Below, piece by piece: positions 45,530 to 54,862 of a DNA stretch of 64,000 nucleotides. The DNA comes from Lachnospiraceae bacterium. GTDB taxonomy: Bacteria; Bacillota; Clostridia; Lachnospirales; Lachnospiraceae. Location: the NCBI GenBank assembly GCA_031263035.1, contig JAISGP010000079.1, positions 1-64,000 on the forward strand, read 5' to 3'. Numbering within the stretch: the first letter of the stretch is position 1; the number at the start of each line of letters is the position of its first letter. The notes beneath the pieces are model-generated. The model was not told the DNA's origin and searched no databases. It saw nothing but the letters and a program-made list of their open reading frames with translations. The position numbers and the translations under genes are program-made.

Positions 45530-46873
45530 ATGGAGCAAGAAGTGGTAAAGGTTGTTAAATTTGGCGGAAGTTCATTAGCTTCAGCTAAACAATTTGAAAA
45601 AGTTGGAAGTATTATACGAGGAGAAGAGGCTAGAAGATATGTAGTACCATCTGCTCCGGGAAAACGTTTTGATGGGGATACTAAGGTAACAGATTTACTT
45701 TTTAAAGCTTACTCAATAGCAACAAGAGATGAATATGATGAAGATGAATTCGAAGCTTCTATGAATGAGATATTTAACCGTTTTAAAGAGATTATTTCAG
45801 GATTAAAATTGGATTTGGATTTATCTGATGAATTTAAAGAAATTAAAACAAATTTTTTAAAGAAGATAGGCAGAGATTATGCAGCATCAAGGGGTGAATA
45901 TCTAAATGGTTTAATTATGGCAAAATATTTAGACTATGAATTTATTGATGCAGCAGATGTTATCCTATTTCATAGAAGTGGACGATTAAATGATAAAAAA
46001 ACCAATAAAATCTTATCAACTAAACTAAAAGAAGTTAGAAAGGCAGTAATTCCCGGATTTTATGGAGCAGATAAAAACGGTAAAATTATTACTTTCTCAA
46101 GAGGTGGATCTGATATAACAGGTTCTATTGTTTCTAAAGCTTGTAGAGCAGATGTTTATGAAAATTGGACAGATGTAAATGGATTTTTAGTGGCTGATCC
46201 TCGTATTGTAAATGATCCAAAACCAATTGATGCAATAACATATAGAGAGCTTAGAGAATTATCATATATGGGTGCAACAGTACTTCATGAGGCATCGGTA
46301 TTTCCAATTATGAAGGAAGGTATTCCTATTAATGTTAGAAACACTAACAACCCTCAAGATGAAGGAACTTTTATTGTAGAGGGAACCACTAGAAAACCTA
46401 AATATACTATTACCGGAATAGCAGGTAAAAAAGATATAGCTTCGGTTACAATTGAAAAGTCTATGATGAATTATGAAATTGGTTTTTGTAGAAAAGTATT
46501 AGAAGTTTTTGAAGAAAATAATCTTTCAATTGAACATATGCCTTCTGGTATTGATACAATGACTATTCTTTTAAATGCCGAAAACTTTGCAAAAAAAGAA
46601 CAAAAAGTAGTGGCAGGAATTCATAGAGCAGTTGAGCCAGATTTAGTTGAACTTGAATCTGATTTGGCTTTAATAGCTGTTGTTGGTAGAGGAATGAAAC
46701 AAACTAGAGGAACTTCTGCAAGAATATTTTCTGCCTTAGCTCACGCACATATAAATGTTAGAATGATTGACCAAGGTTCAAGTGAGTTAAATATAATTGT
46801 TGGTGTACGAAATCATGATTTTGAAAATGCTATTCGTGCCTTATATGATTGTTTTGTTAATTCTACTATTTAA
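45530..46873 (+). CDS. lysC: Aspartate kinase
   Basis: This 447-residue enzyme phosphorylates aspartate, the entry to lysine, threonine and methionine. The kinase motif VVKFGGSSLASAKQF is at about residues 8-22, TFSRGGSDITGS near 190-201, and two C-terminal ACT-like domains begin near 300 (ITGIAGKKDIASV; later DLALIAVVGRGM). Its long insert near 60-120 places it with the longer, monofunctional clostridial type. RBS AAGGGGAAG precedes ATG 45530. Supplying homoserine for the sulfhydrylase in this window is plausible. I use the symbol lysC loosely. Confidence 0.92.
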   Translation: MEQEVVKVVKFGGSSLASAKQFEKVGSIIRGEEARRYVVPSAPGKRFDGDTKVTDLLFKAYSIATRDEYDEDEFEASMNEIFNRFKEIISGLKLDLDLSDEFKEIKTNFLKKIGRDYAASRGEYLNGLIMAKYLDYEFIDAADVILFHRSGRLNDKKTNKILSTKLKEVRKAVIPGFYGADKNGKIITFSRGGSDITGSIVSKACRADVYENWTDVNGFLVADPRIVNDPKPIDAITYRELRELSYMGATVLHEASVFPIMKEGIPINVRNTNNPQDEGTFIVEGTTRKPKYTITGIAGKKDIASVTIEKSMMNYEIGFCRKVLEVFEENNLSIEHMPSGIDTMTILLNAENFAKKEQKVVAGIHRAVEPDLVELESDLALIAVVGRGMKQTRGTSARIFSALAHAHINVRMIDQGSSELNIIVGVRNHDFENAIRALYDCFVNSTI

Positions 46874-47075
46874 AGAAATAAAAAATTAATAAATGTATGT
46901 TAATATAATAGATATAGAACAACTTTACTTTTTAAGAGTAAATGTTAGTTTTATAAAGATATTAGATTGTAGCATAAATTTTATTCTTATAACTAGTATC
47001 TTGAGTAAGATATATGTCTATGATTTTAGTCTTTTATATTAATTAAAATAAATGTTGAAAGAAGGATAAGTTAGT

Positions 47076-47516
47076 ATGAATATTCTTTTATTTATTAAAC
47101 CTAAGGCGACCCTTGCCTATGTTTATGATTACCATTCAGTAAGACAAGCATTAGAAATAATGGAGTATCACAGATACAGTTCTATTCCCATAGTAACGAA
47201 AGATGGATTCTATGCAGGATGTATTACAGAAGGTGATTTACTTTGGGCACTTAAAGGTATGGGATTTCCGTCTATTAAGGAAACTGAAGAGATGAATATA
47301 ATGAACATTCCTAGAAAAGGAGATTACCTGGCTGTTAGTGCAGCAGCTCAAATGTCAGATATTATAGAAAGAGCCATGGAACAAAACTTTGTGCCGGTAG
47401 TGGACGATTATAATCATTTCATAGGTATGATTACTCGTAAAGATATAATTGGATATCTTTGCAAAATAACTAAAGAAGAAAAAGCTAAAGAAGATAAAAT
47501 TGAAACAAATGTTTAA
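47076..47516 (+). CDS. CBS domain pair protein
   Basis: This 146-residue protein consists of two CBS motifs, at about residues 10-65 (YHSVRQALEIMEYHRYSSIP) and 75-132 (ISDIIERAMEQNFVPVVDD-type region; FIGMITRKDIIGYL). Such pairs bind adenosine ligands (AMP, ATP or SAM) and regulate partners. No fused catalytic domain is present. It sits between aspartate kinase and leuB, 46 bases before the latter, so it may be cotranscribed with leuB, but its target is unknown. Confidence 0.85.
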   Translation: MNILLFIKPKATLAYVYDYHSVRQALEIMEYHRYSSIPIVTKDGFYAGCITEGDLLWALKGMGFPSIKETEEMNIMNIPRKGDYLAVSAAAQMSDIIERAMEQNFVPVVDDYNHFIGMITRKDIIGYLCKITKEEKAKEDKIETNV

Positions 47517-47529
47517 TAAGGGTTAGATG

Positions 47530-47545
47530 TTTATTTGCAAATAAA
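47530..47545. repeat. Perfect 16-bp palindrome before leuB
   Basis: TTTATTTGCAAATAAA is self-complementary throughout and lies 18 bases before the leuB ATG, just upstream of the AAGGGGAG RBS. It could be a protein-binding site or a leader hairpin; AT-rich composition lowers its significance. Confidence 0.45.
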
Positions 47546-47562
47546 AGTAATAAGGGGAGAAT

Positions 47563-48645
47563 ATGAAAGCAAGATTAGGAATAATAAAAGGCGATGGAAT
47601 TGGACCGGAGATAATAGATGAGGCAATAAAAGTCCTTAAAGTTATCGAAAAGAAATATAATCATGAGTTTGAGTTAATAGATTTATATTTAGGCGGTGCG
47701 TCTATAGATAAATTTGGAGAGCCTTTAACAGATGATACAATCAAATTAGCTAAAACCTGTGATGCAGTTCTTATGGGTTCAATAGGTGGAGATGCAAATA
47801 CAAGTCCTTGGTATAAACTTCCAAGTGAAAAGAGACCAGAAGCTGGATTACTAAAAATTCGAAAAGAATTAGGTGTTTTTGCCAATTTAAGACCGGGGAT
47901 ATTATTTGACGGATTAAAATCGGCAAGTCCTTTAAGAGAAGATATTATAGCAGATGGATTTGATATTACTATTGTAAGGGAACTTACAGGAGGATTATAT
48001 TTTGGAAAACGTAGTACATCAGTTGTAGATGGACTTAGAACAGCTGTAGATACTTTAACTTATAATGAATTTGAAATAAGAAGAGTAGCAATTAAGGCTT
48101 TTGAAATAGCCATGCTTCGAAATAAGAAACTTACAAGTATTGATAAGAATAATGTATTAGATAGTTCAAAACTTTGGAGACAGGTTGTAGAAGAAGTGCA
48201 TGAAAACTATAAAGAAGTAGAGTTAAATCATATGCTTGTAGATAATGCAGCTATGCAACTTGTAAAGGATCCAACTCAATTTGATGTAATTCTTACAGAG
48301 AATATGTTTGGAGATATACTTTCAGATGAATTAAGTCAGATTACCGGTTCTATAGGAATGTTGCCATCTGCCAGTTTAAATGAAACTAAATTTGGACTCT
48401 ATGAACCAAGTGGCGGTTCTGCACCTGATATAGCAGGTCAAAATATTGCAAATCCAATTGCAACAATTTTGTCTTTGTCAATGTTATTTAGATATTCATT
48501 AGATTTAATTGATGAAGCTGATAGTATTGAAAAGGCTGTAAATGAAGTAATCAAAGCTGGTTTTAGAACAGCTGATATATATAGTGAAGGTAATATTAAA
48601 CTAGGAACCTCCCAAATGGGAGATGTTATTTGCAAGTATATTTAA
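47563..48645 (+). CDS. leuB: 3-isopropylmalate dehydrogenase
   Basis: This 360-residue enzyme oxidatively decarboxylates 3-isopropylmalate in leucine synthesis. It starts with GIIKGDGIGPEIIDEA, carries the LRKELGVFANLRP-like substrate segment (IRKELGVFANLRP near 98-110), VRELTGGLYFGKR near 138-150, and the C-terminal EPSGGSAPDIAGQNIANP near 285-302, which distinguish LeuB from isocitrate dehydrogenase. It opens a leuB-ilvD-ilvB run. leuA, leuC and leuD are not in the window. Confidence 0.95.
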   Translation: MKARLGIIKGDGIGPEIIDEAIKVLKVIEKKYNHEFELIDLYLGGASIDKFGEPLTDDTIKLAKTCDAVLMGSIGGDANTSPWYKLPSEKRPEAGLLKIRKELGVFANLRPGILFDGLKSASPLREDIIADGFDITIVRELTGGLYFGKRSTSVVDGLRTAVDTLTYNEFEIRRVAIKAFEIAMLRNKKLTSIDKNNVLDSSKLWRQVVEEVHENYKEVELNHMLVDNAAMQLVKDPTQFDVILTENMFGDILSDELSQITGSIGMLPSASLNETKFGLYEPSGGSAPDIAGQNIANPIATILSLSMLFRYSLDLIDEADSIEKAVNEVIKAGFRTADIYSEGNIKLGTSQMGDVICKYI

Positions 48646-48773
48646 TTTAAGAAGCCAGCATTAGTTTAATAGTTGATTAGAAAATAATTTTTAGCTTTTA
48701 TTGTTTAACCTAATAATCAATTAATATTATTTGGGAAATAGATGTATATAAAAATTTCAAGGGGGATATAATT

Positions 48774-50435
48774 ATGAAACGCAGTGATTTAGTAACAAAA
48801 GGTAAACAGCAGGCTCCATCTAGATCTCTATTTAGAGCAGCAGGTTTTACTGAAGAAGAAATGAATAAGCCTTTAGTAGGAATTGTTAGTTCTTATAATG
48901 AAATAGTACCGGGACATGTGAATATAGATAAAGTTGTTGAAGCAGTTAAAATGGGTATAGCTATGGCAGGAGGAACACCGGTTGTATTTCCTGCAATTGC
49001 AGTATGTGATGGAATAGCTATGGGCCATATCGGAATGAAATATTCTCTTGTAACAAGAGATTTAATTGCAGACTCAACAGAAGCTATGGCAATGGCACAT
49101 CAATTTGATGCCTTGGTTATGGTTCCTAATTGTGATAAGAATGTTCCCGGGCTTTTAATGGCAGCAGCTAGAATTAATGTTCCAACTATATTTGTAAGTG
49201 GCGGACCAATGCTTGCAGGTCATATAAAAGGTGAAAAAACCAGTTTAAGTTCTATGTTTGAAGCAGTAGGCGCAAATGTAGCAGGACTTATTTCCGATGA
49301 AGAGTTATGTGAATTTGAAAATAAAGCCTGTCCAACCTGTGGTTCATGTTCCGGCATGTATACTGCAAATAGTATGAATTGTCTAACAGAAGTTCTTGGA
49401 ATGGGATTATCTGGTAACGGAACTATTCCGGCAGTATATTCAAAACGTATTCGCCTTGCTAAACAGGCTGGAATGCAAGTTATGGAATTATACCGTAATA
49501 ACATTAGACCAAGAGATATTATGACTAAAGAAGCAATTTTAAATGCTATTACAGTTGATATGGCACTTGGTTGCTCTACTAATTCAATGCTTCATCTTCC
49601 GGCTATTGCCCATGAAGTAGGAATGGATTTTGAAATCGGATTTGCAAATGAAATAAGTGCTAAAACTCCTAACTTATGTCATCTAGCTCCATCAGGTCAT
49701 GCTTACATGGAAGATTTAGATGCAGCAGGTGGTGTTTATGCAGTTATGGCAGAATTAAATAAGGCTAATCTTTTAAATACTAACTGTATTACAGTTACAG
49801 GTAAAACAGTAGGAGAAAATCTTGCTGATGTTAAAAACTTAGATGAAGATATTATTCGTCCAATTGATAATCCTTATACTAAAACTGGCGGTCTTGCTAT
49901 TTTAAAAGGCAATCTTGCACCTGAAGGTTCAGTAGTAAAAAGAGCTGCTGTTTCAGATAAAATGTTAGTTCATAAAGGATCGGCTAAAGTATTTGATAAT
50001 GAAGAAAGTGCTTTAACTGCAATAGAAAATGGTAGTATACAAAAAGGTGATGTAGTTGTAATTCGATATGTAGGTCCACAAGGTGGTCCGGGAATGCCAG
50101 AAATGCTTAATCCAACCTCTGCTATTACAGGTATGGGATTAGGAGAAGATGTGGCTCTTATTACAGATGGTAGATTTAGCGGCGCTTCAAGAGGAGCTGC
50201 AATCGGTCATGTAAGTCCAGAGGCAAGTAAAGGTGGAACTATAGGATTAATTAAAGATGGAGATATTATTTCAATTAATATACCAGAATATAAATTGGAA
50301 GTAGAACTTTCTGATGAAGAGTTAGAAAATAGAAGAAAAGATTTTATTCCTAATGAACCTGAAATTAAAACTGGATACCTAGCACGTTATGCTAAATTAG
50401 TAGGTTCTGCAGCTAGAGGTGCAATTCTTGAATAA
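48774..50435 (+). CDS. ilvD: Dihydroxy-acid dehydratase
   Basis: This 553-residue iron-sulfur dehydratase makes the keto-acid precursors of valine and isoleucine. Cluster cysteines are visible in NCDKNVPG (about 120-127) and [19 protein letters not shown] (about 183-201). The C-terminal [21 protein letters not shown] stretch (about 462-482) contains the active-site serine. RBS AAGGGGGAT precedes ATG 48774. It lies 128 bases after leuB. Confidence 0.96.
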   Translation: MKRSDLVTKGKQQAPSRSLFRAAGFTEEEMNKPLVGIVSSYNEIVPGHVNIDKVVEAVKMGIAMAGGTPVVFPAIAVCDGIAMGHIGMKYSLVTRDLIADSTEAMAMAHQFDALVMVPNCDKNVPGLLMAAARINVPTIFVSGGPMLAGHIKGEKTSLSSMFEAVGANVAGLISDEELCEFENKACPTCGSCSGMYTANSMNCLTEVLGMGLSGNGTIPAVYSKRIRLAKQAGMQVMELYRNNIRPRDIMTKEAILNAITVDMALGCSTNSMLHLPAIAHEVGMDFEIGFANEISAKTPNLCHLAPSGHAYMEDLDAAGGVYAVMAELNKANLLNTNCITVTGKTVGENLADVKNLDEDIIRPIDNPYTKTGGLAILKGNLAPEGSVVKRAAVSDKMLVHKGSAKVFDNEESALTAIENGSIQKGDVVVIRYVGPQGGPGMPEMLNPTSAITGMGLGEDVALITDGRFSGASRGAAIGHVSPEASKGGTIGLIKDGDIISINIPEYKLEVELSDEELENRRKDFIPNEPEIKTGYLARYAKLVGSAARGAILE

Positions 50436-50486
50436 AATTTTACTGTAATAATTAATATATAGTAGATACATGGATATACTGTGAGA

Positions 50487-50509
50487 AGCTAAAGTTTCTC
50501 ATGTTGAAA
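50487..50509 (+). repeat. 23-bp dispersed repeat, copy 2
   Basis: These 23 bases are identical, in inverse orientation, to 21613-21635. Here the left part pairs with flanking bases to give a 6-bp hairpin (TGAGAA at 50482-50487, TTCTCA at 50496-50501) just before the ilvB RBS. Confidence 0.7.
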
Positions 50510-50523
50510 ATGAGGTGGTATAA

Positions 50524-52185
50524 ATGCAATTAACAGGTTCGGATATAATAATGGAATGCCTAAAAGAACAAGGAGTTGACACTGTTTTTGGTTTTCCTGG
50601 GGGTGCAATTTTAAATGTTTATGATTCTTTGTATAAATATAGAGATGATATAACTCATATTTTAACTTCTCATGAGCAAGGAGCTGCCCATGCAGCAGAC
50701 GGATATGCCAGAGCTACAGGTAAAGTAGGAGTTTGTATGGCTACTTCAGGTCCCGGTTCAACCAATCTTGTTACCGGTATAGCAACAGCCTATATGGATT
50801 CAATCCCTATGGTTGCTATTACCTGTAATGTTGGTGTATCCCTCCTTGGAAAAGATAGCTTTCAAGAAATAGATATAGCAGGAATTACTATGCCCATTAC
50901 TAAGCATAATTTCATAGTCAAAGATGTTAAGGATTTGGCAAATGTTATTAGACGTGCATTTGCAATTGCTACAAAAGGCAGAAAAGGTCCAGTCTTAGTT
51001 GATATAACTAAGGACGTTACTGCAAATAAAACAGAATATAAGCCTAAAAAAATTACTTATCCTCATGTTAAATCAAGAATAACGGAAGAAGATATTGAGA
51101 AAGCAATTGGATTAATTAAAAAAGCTAAGAAACCTTATGTATTTGTAGGTGGAGGCGTAGTTTTATCAAAGGCAGATAAAGAAGTTAAAGAATTTGTATA
51201 TAAGGTTGATTCTCCAGTTTGCGATACACTTATGGGTAAAGGGGGATTTCCTGGAACAGATGATTATTATACAGGCATGCTAGGTATGCATGGTACTAAA
51301 ACCTCAAACTTAGGAGTACAAGAATGTGATTTGCTAATTGTACTTGGTGCAAGATTTAGTGATAGGGTAATTGGAAATGCTAAGAAATTTGCTAAAAACG
51401 CTAAAATCATTCAATTCGATATTGATGAAGCAGAAATAGATAAAAATATAATGATTGATTTTTCAATTATTGGAGATATAAAGGACATTCTTAAAAAAAT
51501 TAATGAAGCTTTGCCTAATCAAAATCATACAGAGTGGGTAGATAAGATTAAAGAAAACAAGAAGAAATATCCATTAAAGTATAACCACGATGGGCTAACA
51601 GGTCCGTATATTATTGAAGAAGTATATTCTCAAACTAAAGGTGATGCTATAATAGTTACTGAAGTAGGTCAGCATCAAATGTGGGCAGCACAGTACTATA
51701 AGTTTAAAAAATCAGGACAATTTATTACATCTGGTGGACTTGGAACTATGGGATATGGTTTAGGTGCATCAATTGGAGCTAAAATTGGTTGTCCAAAGGA
51801 AACTGTTATTAATATTGCAGGCGATGGTAGTTTTCGTATGAATATGAATGAAATCGCAACAGCTGTAAGAAGTAATGTTCCAATTATTCAAATTGTTATT
51901 AATAATCATGTTTTGGGTATGGTTCGTCAATGGCAGACTTTATTCTATGATGAGCATTATTCAGCTACTGTTCTAAATGATAAGGTAGACTTTGTGAAGC
52001 TAGCAGAGGCTATGGGAGCAGAAGGAATTAGAGTTACCACTAAAGAGGAGTTTAATAAGGCACTTTCTCATGCTTTGAAATTAGGAAAACCTATTGTAAT
52101 TGATTGTCAAATTGATGCAGATGAGAAGGTTTGGCCTATGGTTGCTCCGGGAGCTCCTATTAATGATGTTATGGAAGATAAATAA
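50524..52185 (+). CDS. ilvB: Acetolactate synthase large subunit
   Basis: This 553-residue thiamine diphosphate enzyme condenses pyruvate to acetolactate (or with 2-ketobutyrate). The FGFPGGAILNVYDSL region (about 22-36) is followed by the catalytic Glu in SHEQGAAHAADGYAR (about 49-63). The ThDP-binding GDGSFRMNMNEIATA is at about 437-451, with NNHVLGMVRQWQ after it. There is no ilvN regulatory subunit gene immediately downstream; a terminator follows instead. GAGGTGG precedes ATG 50524. Confidence 0.95.
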   Translation: MQLTGSDIIMECLKEQGVDTVFGFPGGAILNVYDSLYKYRDDITHILTSHEQGAAHAADGYARATGKVGVCMATSGPGSTNLVTGIATAYMDSIPMVAITCNVGVSLLGKDSFQEIDIAGITMPITKHNFIVKDVKDLANVIRRAFAIATKGRKGPVLVDITKDVTANKTEYKPKKITYPHVKSRITEEDIEKAIGLIKKAKKPYVFVGGGVVLSKADKEVKEFVYKVDSPVCDTLMGKGGFPGTDDYYTGMLGMHGTKTSNLGVQECDLLIVLGARFSDRVIGNAKKFAKNAKIIQFDIDEAEIDKNIMIDFSIIGDIKDILKKINEALPNQNHTEWVDKIKENKKKYPLKYNHDGLTGPYIIEEVYSQTKGDAIIVTEVGQHQMWAAQYYKFKKSGQFITSGGLGTMGYGLGASIGAKIGCPKETVINIAGDGSFRMNMNEIATAVRSNVPIIQIVINNHVLGMVRQWQTLFYDEHYSATVLNDKVDFVKLAEAMGAEGIRVTTKEEFNKALSHALKLGKPIVIDCQIDADEKVWPMVAPGAPINDVMEDK

Positions 52186-52190
52186 ATAAT

Positions 52191-52243
52191 AAAAAGTATG
52201 GTTTTCAAGACAAAAATAGTCCTTGAATACTATACTTTTTTTT
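52191..52243 (+). terminator. Terminator after ilvB
   Basis: A long stem of about 19 bp with a few mismatches (AAAAGTATGGT... pairing with ...ACTATACTTTT), a short loop, and a run of eight T. Confidence 0.75.
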
Positions 52244-52291
52244 GAGTTTTGTATAAAATTAAAATCACAGTTGATATTTGATTTAATATAG

Positions 52292-52320
52292 TTGTTAGAG
52301 TATTTCATTTGCGTTATAAT
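52292..52320 (+). promoter_or_regulatory. Predicted pta promoter
   Basis: TTGTTA at 52292-52297, 17 bases, then consensus TATAAT at 52315-52320, about 55 bases before ATG 52374. Confidence 0.55.
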
Positions 52321-52373
52321 ACATTAAGTTAAAAGAGAAAAATATTCGGTGACTTTTGTCAAAAGGAGAGAAA

Positions 52374-53378
52374 ATGAAATTTATTGATGGTATTAAAGAA
52401 AAAGCAAAATCTAATTTGCAAAGAATAGTACTTCCTGAGTCAGAAGATATACGTACTTATGAAGCTATTGAAAAAGTATTAAAAGAAGGTACAGCTAAAG
52501 TTATCTTAATTGGTAGCGAAGAAGATGTTAAAACTCATAATACTAAGGGTTTTGATATTTCAAAAGCAACAGTTATTGATCCTAAAACCTTTGAGAAAAA
52601 ACAGGAATACATTGATAAACTTGTAGAGTTACGTTCAAAGAAAGGTATGACTGTAGAACAAGCAACAGATCTTATTGAGAATAATTACACTTATTTTGGA
52701 GTTATGATGGTTAAGATGGGAGATGCAGACGGTATGGTAAGTGGTGCTGCTCACTCAACAGCTGATACCCTTAGACCTTCATTACAGATTTTAAAAACAA
52801 AACCAGGAGTAAAATTAGTATCTTCATTTATGGTTATGGTAGTTCCTGATTGTGACCTTGGAGACCATGGAACCTTTGTATTTTCTGATTGTGGTCTTGA
52901 GCCAATGCCAGATTCAGAAAAACTTGCAAATATAGCATTATCTGCTGCTGAAAGCTTTAGATCGTTAGTTGGAGATGATCCAGTAGTAGCTTTACTTTCT
53001 CACTCTACACAAGGAAGTGCTAAGAATGATGATGTAATTAAAGTTCAAGAAGCTGCTAAAATTGCTAAAGAAAATGCTCCAGAAGGACTATTAATTGATG
53101 GAGAATATCAATTAGATGCTGCAATTATTCCTGAAATTGGCCAAATGAAAGCTCCGGGAAGCAAGGTGGCAGGAAAAGCCAATACACTTATTTTCCCAGA
53201 TTTAGATGCAGGAAATATTGGATATAAACTTGTTCAACGTCTTGGTAAAGCAGAAGCTTACGGACCAATGACACAAGGTATAGCAGCCCCGGTAAATGAT
53301 TTATCTAGAGGTGCTTCAGCTGATGATATCGTAGGTGTTGTTGCTATAACAGCTGTTCAATGTCAAATGGCTAAATAA
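52374..53378 (+). CDS. pta: Phosphate acetyltransferase
   Basis: This 334-residue short-form enzyme converts acetyl-CoA and phosphate to acetyl phosphate. RIVLPESEDIRTYEA near 17-31, MVSGAAHSTADTLRPSLQ near 122-139 and the C-terminal GPMTQGIAAPVNDLSRGAS near 297-315 are diagnostic. I start at ATG 52374, after AAAGGAGAG, rather than TTG 52356. It forms the usual unit with ackA 113 bases downstream, giving ATP and acetate. Confidence 0.96.
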   Translation: MKFIDGIKEKAKSNLQRIVLPESEDIRTYEAIEKVLKEGTAKVILIGSEEDVKTHNTKGFDISKATVIDPKTFEKKQEYIDKLVELRSKKGMTVEQATDLIENNYTYFGVMMVKMGDADGMVSGAAHSTADTLRPSLQILKTKPGVKLVSSFMVMVVPDCDLGDHGTFVFSDCGLEPMPDSEKLANIALSAAESFRSLVGDDPVVALLSHSTQGSAKNDDVIKVQEAAKIAKENAPEGLLIDGEYQLDAAIIPEIGQMKAPGSKVAGKANTLIFPDLDAGNIGYKLVQRLGKAEAYGPMTQGIAAPVNDLSRGASADDIVGVVAITAVQCQMAK

Positions 53379-53491
53379 AATTGTATTTAATTAAAACATA
53401 TTATAATTTTATATGTGTTTTATGATAAAATATACTTTGTATTAAAAGGACATATTACAATATGTCGAATAAAAAGGAGAGGTATTTAAAA

Positions 53492-54685
53492 ATGAATGTA
53501 TTAGTTATTAACTGCGGAAGTTCATCTTTGAAATTCCAACTTATTAATTCTGAAACAGAAGGAGTTCTTGCAAAAGGATTATGTGAACGTATCGGAATTG
53601 ATGGGGTTCTAACTTACACACCAGCAGGTGAGGAAAAAGAAAAATCAAATCTTGCTATGCCAACACATACTGAAGCAATTCAATTTGTAATTGATGCTTT
53701 AACTAATGAAAAGACAGGTGTAGTAAAGAGTCTTGATGAAATTGGTGCTGTAGGTCACAGAGTTGTACATGGAGGAGAAGCTTTTACTAAATCTGTAGTT
53801 ATTACAGAAGAAGTTATTAAAGCAATTGAAGACAATAATGATCTTGCTCCACTTCATAATCCAGCTAATATTATTGGAATTAGAGCTTGTGAAACTCTAA
53901 TGCCTAAGACACCAATGGTAGCTGTTTTTGATACAGCTTTCCATCAAACTATGCCAGCTAAAGCATATATGTATGGACTTCCATATGAATATTATGAAAA
54001 ATATGGTGTTCGTCGTTATGGTTTTCATGGAACAAGTCATAGCTTTGTTTCAAAAAGAGTTGCAGAACTTGTTGGTAAACCAGTTGATCAAATTAAAACA
54101 ATTGTATGCCATCTTGGTAATGGTGCATCAGTATCAGCAGTTGAATATGGTAAATCAGTTGATACTTCTATGGGACTTACTCCTCTTGAAGGTCTTGTAA
54201 TGGGTACACGTTCTGGTGATATTGATCCAGCTATATTAGAATACATTGGTAGAAAAGAAGGTTTAGATCTTGAAGGATGTATAAGTATGCTTAATAAAAA
54301 ATCAGGTGTATTTGGTCTTTCAGGAAATCTTTCAAGTGATTTTAGAGATCTTGATGATGCTGCGGCTTCTGGAAATGACAAAGCTAAAACAGCTGTTGAT
54401 GTTTTCTGTTATCGTGTAGCTAAATATATTGGAAGTTATGTTGCTGCTATGAATGGTGTAGATGTTATTGCTTTTACTGCAGGTATTGGGGAAAATGATG
54501 CTCACGTTCGTAAAACAGTTATGGGATATCTTGGATATCTTGGCGTTAACCTTGATGCAGTTGCTAATGACAGTCACGGAGAAGAAGTTACAATTTCAAC
54601 TCCTGACTCAAAAGTTAAAGTAATGGTTGTTCCAACTAACGAAGAACTTGCAATTTGCAGAGATACAGTTGCTTTAATTAAATAG
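53492..54685 (+). CDS. ackA: Acetate kinase
   Basis: This 397-residue enzyme makes ATP from acetyl phosphate. The N-terminal VLVINCGSSSLKFQL (residues 3-17), the FDTAFHQTMP near 147-156, the RRYGFHGTSH near 177-186 and HLGNGASVSAV near 207-217 are all present. I start at ATG 53492 after AAGGAGAGG; the ATG 53462 lies before the RBS. Acetyl phosphate from the betaine-type reductase pathway would also enter here. Confidence 0.97.
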   Translation: MNVLVINCGSSSLKFQLINSETEGVLAKGLCERIGIDGVLTYTPAGEEKEKSNLAMPTHTEAIQFVIDALTNEKTGVVKSLDEIGAVGHRVVHGGEAFTKSVVITEEVIKAIEDNNDLAPLHNPANIIGIRACETLMPKTPMVAVFDTAFHQTMPAKAYMYGLPYEYYEKYGVRRYGFHGTSHSFVSKRVAELVGKPVDQIKTIVCHLGNGASVSAVEYGKSVDTSMGLTPLEGLVMGTRSGDIDPAILEYIGRKEGLDLEGCISMLNKKSGVFGLSGNLSSDFRDLDDAAASGNDKAKTAVDVFCYRVAKYIGSYVAAMNGVDVIAFTAGIGENDAHVRKTVMGYLGYLGVNLDAVANDSHGEEVTISTPDSKVKVMVVPTNEELAICRDTVALIK

Positions 54686-54715
54686 TTATAAAATTTAATT
54701 TTAAATATATAATCT

Positions 54716-54749
54716 AGTCACTCTAAATTTATTTAGAGTGGCTTTTTTA
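54716..54749 (+). terminator. Terminator of pta-ackA
   Basis: A 13-bp stem with one T-G pair (54716-54728 with 54731-54743), a 2-base formal loop and a T run. Confidence 0.8.
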
Positions 54750-54862
54750 ATAAACTTTATACTAATTTATTTATTACTTATAAAAAGGTTATCTTTTCTT
54801 TGCCATATTTTAGCAAAATAGTGGTAATATGATATCATTAAAAGGAGAAGGGGGAAAATTAC

